This document shows positions 5,971 to 8,542 of a DNA stretch of 8,542 nt, piece by piece. How positions within the stretch are numbered: the first letter of the stretch is position 1; each line of letters opens with the position of its first letter. Both the position numbers and the translations under genes were made by a program. The stretch lies in the NCBI GenBank assembly GCA_905372345.1, contig CAJPPE010000052.1, positions 1 to 8,542 of the forward strand. The letters are read 5' to 3'. Source of the DNA: an uncultured Treponema sp. (GTDB lineage Bacteria; Spirochaetota; Spirochaetia; Treponematales; Treponemataceae). A model generated the notes under the pieces. That model did not search any database. It worked only from the letters and a program-made list of their open reading frames with translations, and had not been told where the DNA came from.

Positions 5971-6984
5971 CTACTTATTCTCAGCTTTATCAGAAATCTT
6001 TTTAAAGATAGGTGGCCAAGCAAACATAACTACAAAAAGCAAGATTACTATTATAAGGGCCGCAGGCGAAAATCCTTCCTTAAGTTTTGCCTTTTCACTC
6101 TTACCCGCATCGGAGGATGAAGCCTCGGCGCCCATATCAGCTGCGGATTCTTCTGCAGTATTTTCAATCTTGCTGACCTCAAACCAAATAACGGCATCTT
6201 GAGAAAGTTCTTTTCCTCCGAATTCCTTGTCCTTCCCTACTCCGAGGGCGGCAAAGCCCCAATATCCCGGACAAGGAGGAATAAACTCGAAAACGCCGGT
6301 ATTATCCGCCATTATCATTCCGGCACCTGCTTTTTGCAGTTTGGGTTCTCCGGTAAATTTCTTATTTGCCATATCCACATCGTAGTTCATGTTTTCAAAT
6401 TCAACTTGAGCATAAGGCACGGGGTTTCCATCGGAGTCCAAAACAAGGGCACGGATCACACCGCCCTCCCAGATCTCATAGGGCTTTACCAAGGGCAAAA
6501 TTTCGGGATAACCTTCGGCAACCCTTGACTGCCAATCGGTTGAAAGTCCGGCCTTGTTGATAAAGACCTTAGCTATCTGCTGAATATATCCGTCATCGGC
6601 TGCTTCAAAATAAGGATGAGGAACGGCAACTAAAACCCAGTCTCCGCCTCCCTTAAAACCGGCCTCTTTATCAAATTCAAAGGTATACGCAAAGGCCTTG
6701 TTTTCCGCAGATTCAAATTCTCCCTTTTTTAAAAAGGACATTAAGTCGGCCTTGTTTTCTTTATGGATGGAATAAAATTCCTTTAACCCTTTTATTTCGC
6801 CTGCTTCATTTTTACCTATGTCCATAGTAAGGCCGGAATCAAAGGGATGAGTAAAAGAAATTATAAAATCAACCTTCTTATTTGAAGCTTCGATTATTGA
6901 AGCCGGAGTATAAATAATTTGAAAGTGAGCAAAAAGGCCCAACGCCGTACAGCATAGCAATGCGGAAAAAAATAGCTTTTTCAC
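5971..6984 (-). CDS. DUF4198/COG5266 metal-uptake protein, membrane-anchored form
   Basis: A 337-residue close paralogue of the protein at 4947-5765, matching it along the whole secreted domain: FTHPF (44-48), MDIGKNEAGEIKG (54-66), PHPYF (122-126), EILPLVKP (161-168), GYWGFAAL (240-247). The signal peptide ends GLFA, giving a predicted mature N-terminal His20 (HFQIIYTP). After the family domain come a Ser/Ala/Glu-rich linker (about 275-303), a transmembrane helix (about 307-325) and a short basic tail, so it should be fixed to the inner membrane with its domain in the periplasm. In the TMDIG motif the preceding residue is Leu52 where the soluble paralogue has His51. The start codon is GTG, chosen because it directly begins the signal peptide and follows an AGGTAGGTG ribosome site that overlaps the stop of the preceding gene. 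It lies nine bases after that gene and is tightly coupled to it. Likely metal capture or transfer near FeoB. Confidence 0.88.
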   Translation of the reverse strand: MKKLFFSALLCCTALGLFAHFQIIYTPASIIEASNKKVDFIISFTHPFDSGLTMDIGKNEAGEIKGLKEFYSIHKENKADLMSFLKKGEFESAENKAFAYTFEFDKEAGFKGGGDWVLVAVPHPYFEAADDGYIQQIAKVFINKAGLSTDWQSRVAEGYPEILPLVKPYEIWEGGVIRALVLDSDGNPVPYAQVEFENMNYDVDMANKKFTGEPKLQKAGAGMIMADNTGVFEFIPPCPGYWGFAALGVGKDKEFGGKELSQDAVIWFEVSKIENTAEESAADMGAEASSSDAGKSEKAKLKEGFSPAALIIVILLFVVMFAWPPIFKKISDKAENK

Positions 6985-6993
6985 TTTTTACAC

Positions 6994-7536
6994 CTACCTT
7001 TTTTGTTTTTTAAAGAGGAAGACAATCAGTACCGAATTTATTACCGCAAGTATAAGAGCCAAAATTGCCGTAAACGAAGGACCGACACCGGGCATTGCCG
7101 AAACGGTATCCATAGGAACCCAGCCTGCGGAACTTGTGACAGCAACGGGCTTTTGAGCCGGAGCAGCATCTCCGGCTGACTCGTTTTCTCCCATTGATTC
7201 AGAAGAAGCAGTCTGACTGCCGAAACCACCTTCAGGCTCGGGACCGTCTTTTACGATAATATGGCCGGGGCCCGCATCAAAGGTTACCGTATACGGAACA
7301 TTCGGGATAGGCAGATTGAGTTCGCCTACATCGGGGAATTCTCCTTCCCAGATTTTTTGCCCTGAAGCCTTATCGGTAAGATAAAGTTTAACACCGGCAG
7401 CCGAAGCTCCATTTGAAAATCCGCCTTGAACATAGATAGTTCCGTCTCCGTTATCTTCAACGGTCAATAGGGGCGAATGTGCAAAAAGCATAATAGAACA
7501 CATCATTAAAACAAATACGATAAATATTTTTTTCAT
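6994..7536 (-). CDS. Small exported GGFS/DAGPGH-family protein, membrane-anchored form
   Basis: A 180-residue protein. The signal peptide ends MLFA before His20, so the predicted mature protein starts HSPLL. The secreted domain (about 20-96) shares DNGDGT (28-33), GGFSNGASAAGV (38-49) and DAGPGH (87-92) with the 112-residue protein at 1785-2123. A low-complexity linker rich in Ser, Glu, Gly and Ala (about 98-130) leads to a transmembrane helix (about 154-175) and a basic end KKQKR. It is therefore the tethered counterpart of the soluble copy. GGGAG lies seven bases before the ATG. It is the first gene after feoB (88 bases) and overlaps the translation signals of the anchored DUF4198 gene, suggesting that the two work as a pair. 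I know of no established function; the pairing with DUF4198 and feoB suggests metal uptake. Confidence 0.85.
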   Translation of the reverse strand: MKKIFIVFVLMMCSIMLFAHSPLLTVEDNGDGTIYVQGGFSNGASAAGVKLYLTDKASGQKIWEGEFPDVGELNLPIPNVPYTVTFDAGPGHIIVKDGPEPEGGFGSQTASSESMGENESAGDAAPAQKPVAVTSSAGWVPMDTVSAMPGVGPSFTAILALILAVINSVLIVFLFKKQKR

Positions 7537-7576
7537 CTATAAACTCCCATAAAATTTATAATTCTAAATGTGAATC

Positions 7577-7599
7577 TCTAAAAGCTTCAGTCTTTTAGA
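7577..7599. repeat. Hairpin between feoB and the anchored GGFS gene
   Basis: Perfect 8-base-pair inverted repeat, TCTAAAAG (7577-7584) with CTTTTAGA (7592-7599), around a 7-base loop, in the 88-base gap after feoB. No T run follows on the minus strand, so it is unlikely to terminate transcription. It could mark a processing or stabilising structure that lets feoB and the accessory genes be expressed at different levels. It lies about 40 bases upstream of the next start codon. Confidence 0.45.
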
Positions 7600-7624
7600 A
7601 GTTTTCCTTAAATTTCTTTTACAA

Positions 7625-8542
7625 TCAAAAGCCGAACAATCTTCCCAGCTGGAAAACAAGGACGGCAACCAATGAGCTCAAGACCACGGGATACAGAACA
7701 CTGAACAGTGTCCAGCCCACACTCTGTGTCTCGGTCTTTGTTGCCATAACGGTAGCAATACAGGGCGGGAAAAGGGCTATCAAAATCATAATGGTAAGAC
7801 CGTCTAATGGGGTCAATCCCGTTTCCTTATCCTGAATGCGGGCTTCCAAAACTTTACCCGAATCCTCGCTTGAAGACTCAACACTGTAAATAGTGCCCAA
7901 GGTCGAAACAAGAGCTTCCTTTGCGGCAAAGGAACCTAGAATTGCGATATTTACCTTCCAATCGAAGCCCGCATATTTTGTAACGGGTTCCATTGCCTTT
8001 CCCAAATATCCCAAAACGGAGTTCTCCAAAGTTTCTTTACGCAGCTGTACGGAGATAAGCTTTAGGTCCGCACTTGCAGGGCGTATAGCCTTTGCAGCGG
8101 CAGCGGCTTCGGAATCGATTACAGCTGTGCCTGAAATTTTCACTTTTCCGGTTCTGACAAGGGCAAAGAAGTAAGGATTCAGCTTTTGCCAATAAGCATA
8201 AAATGAAGCCTTTAAAATAGGCTTTTGAAATTCTTGAGCATCATTGTATGCCTTATCAAAATCTTTTTTTGCGGAAGAATACATATCAAAATAATTTTTA
8301 AAAGCTCCTATATTGCTGTCGAGTTCAATTTTTCCTTTTAAGGCTATTTTTGTCATTTCGGGATTTTGTAAAAACAATCTGTTTATATTCTTTTCCATGC
8401 CCTTAGCTCCGCCGAACCGATTTATGGCATCATACAAATAAAGCTTTTCGGTTAAACGCTGATATTCTATAAAGCCCTTTTCGGAAGCAAAATATTGGGA
8501 ATAGGAATTGTTTAATTTTCCTGCAAAGTCCTGAATGTAAGC
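7625..8542 (-). CDS. feoB: FeoB ferrous iron permease, C-terminal part (cut by window edge)
   Basis: The reading frame is open to the right edge of the window, giving 305 C-terminal residues; the N-terminal GTPase domain and first membrane segments are outside. FeoB imports Fe2+ through the inner membrane. Diagnostic motifs are NSVLGYLGKAMEPV, FDWKVNIAILGSFAAKEALVSTLG (given here as one region, about visible residues 193-216), GLTPLDGL, and the Cys-containing gate motif PPCIATVMA, followed by a final membrane helix. In most FeoB proteins only a short loop precedes the LGYLGK motif. Here at least 165 visible residues precede it, mostly polar and helix-prone with an Ala run, so this copy carries a large soluble insertion. 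It heads the minus-strand cluster as seen in this window. Any start inside the visible part, such as the TTG at 8437, is not real. Confidence 0.93.
   Translation of the reverse strand, partial: AYIQDFAGKLNNSYSQYFASEKGFIEYQRLTEKLYLYDAINRFGGAKGMEKNINRLFLQNPEMTKIALKGKIELDSNIGAFKNYFDMYSSAKKDFDKAYNDAQEFQKPILKASFYAYWQKLNPYFFALVRTGKVKISGTAVIDSEAAAAAKAIRPASADLKLISVQLRKETLENSVLGYLGKAMEPVTKYAGFDWKVNIAILGSFAAKEALVSTLGTIYSVESSSEDSGKVLEARIQDKETGLTPLDGLTIMILIALFPPCIATVMATKTETQSVGWTLFSVLYPVVLSSLVAVLVFQLGRLFGF

Noticed and set aside
6199..6560. Plus-strand open frames of 64 and 109 codons
   Set aside because: They lie wholly antisense to the well-supported DUF4198 gene, lack ribosome sites that I can see, and have no recognisable motifs.
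7625..8437. A complete 270-residue protein starting at TTG 8437
   Set aside because: The frame is open to the window edge and the sequence is the C-terminal part of FeoB, so the true start lies outside.

Overview
The window is moderately AT-rich bacterial DNA carrying two convergent gene clusters. The gene types, the spirochaete-like lipoprotein signal peptides and the composition fit a host-associated anaerobic spirochaete, most likely Treponema. That assignment is my inference from general familiarity and was not checked against any database.

The left part (1-1770, + strand) is the end of a SUF iron-sulfur cluster assembly operon. It holds sufS (group II cysteine desulfurase) and sufU (zinc-dependent sulfurtransferase), closed by a hairpin terminator. 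Nothing can be assigned in bases 1-53 beyond the sufS ribosome binding site; any earlier suf genes lie off the left edge.

The right part (1785-8542, - strand) is a long metal-uptake cluster read from right to left. In order of transcription it contains the C-terminal end of feoB (ferrous iron permease, cut by the window edge), a membrane-anchored small secreted protein (GGFS/DAGPGH family), a membrane-anchored DUF4198/COG5266 protein, a terminator, a soluble DUF4198 protein, a FeoB-associated Cys-rich membrane protein, two lipoproteins that each appear to hold two ZinT-like domains, and a soluble small GGFS/DAGPGH protein. All genes run the same way. Two terminator-like hairpins break the cluster, at 5914-5957 and 3421-3450, so the distal genes may have their own promoters or depend on read-through.

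The cluster looks like a periplasmic metal-handling system built around FeoB. Three exported families each occur twice. Two of these pairs consist of one membrane-tethered and one untethered version. The four exported proteins that are not lipoproteins all have a signal peptide ending in Phe-Ala just before His, so each would mature with histidine as its first residue, a well-placed metal ligand. The two lipoproteins add His-x-His sites from the ZinT fold. I infer that these proteins capture metal and pass it toward FeoB. Whether the metal is iron only, or also zinc, nickel, cobalt or copper, cannot be read from the sequence. No gap between genes exceeds 205 bases, and I see no RNA genes, mobile elements or CRISPR arrays.
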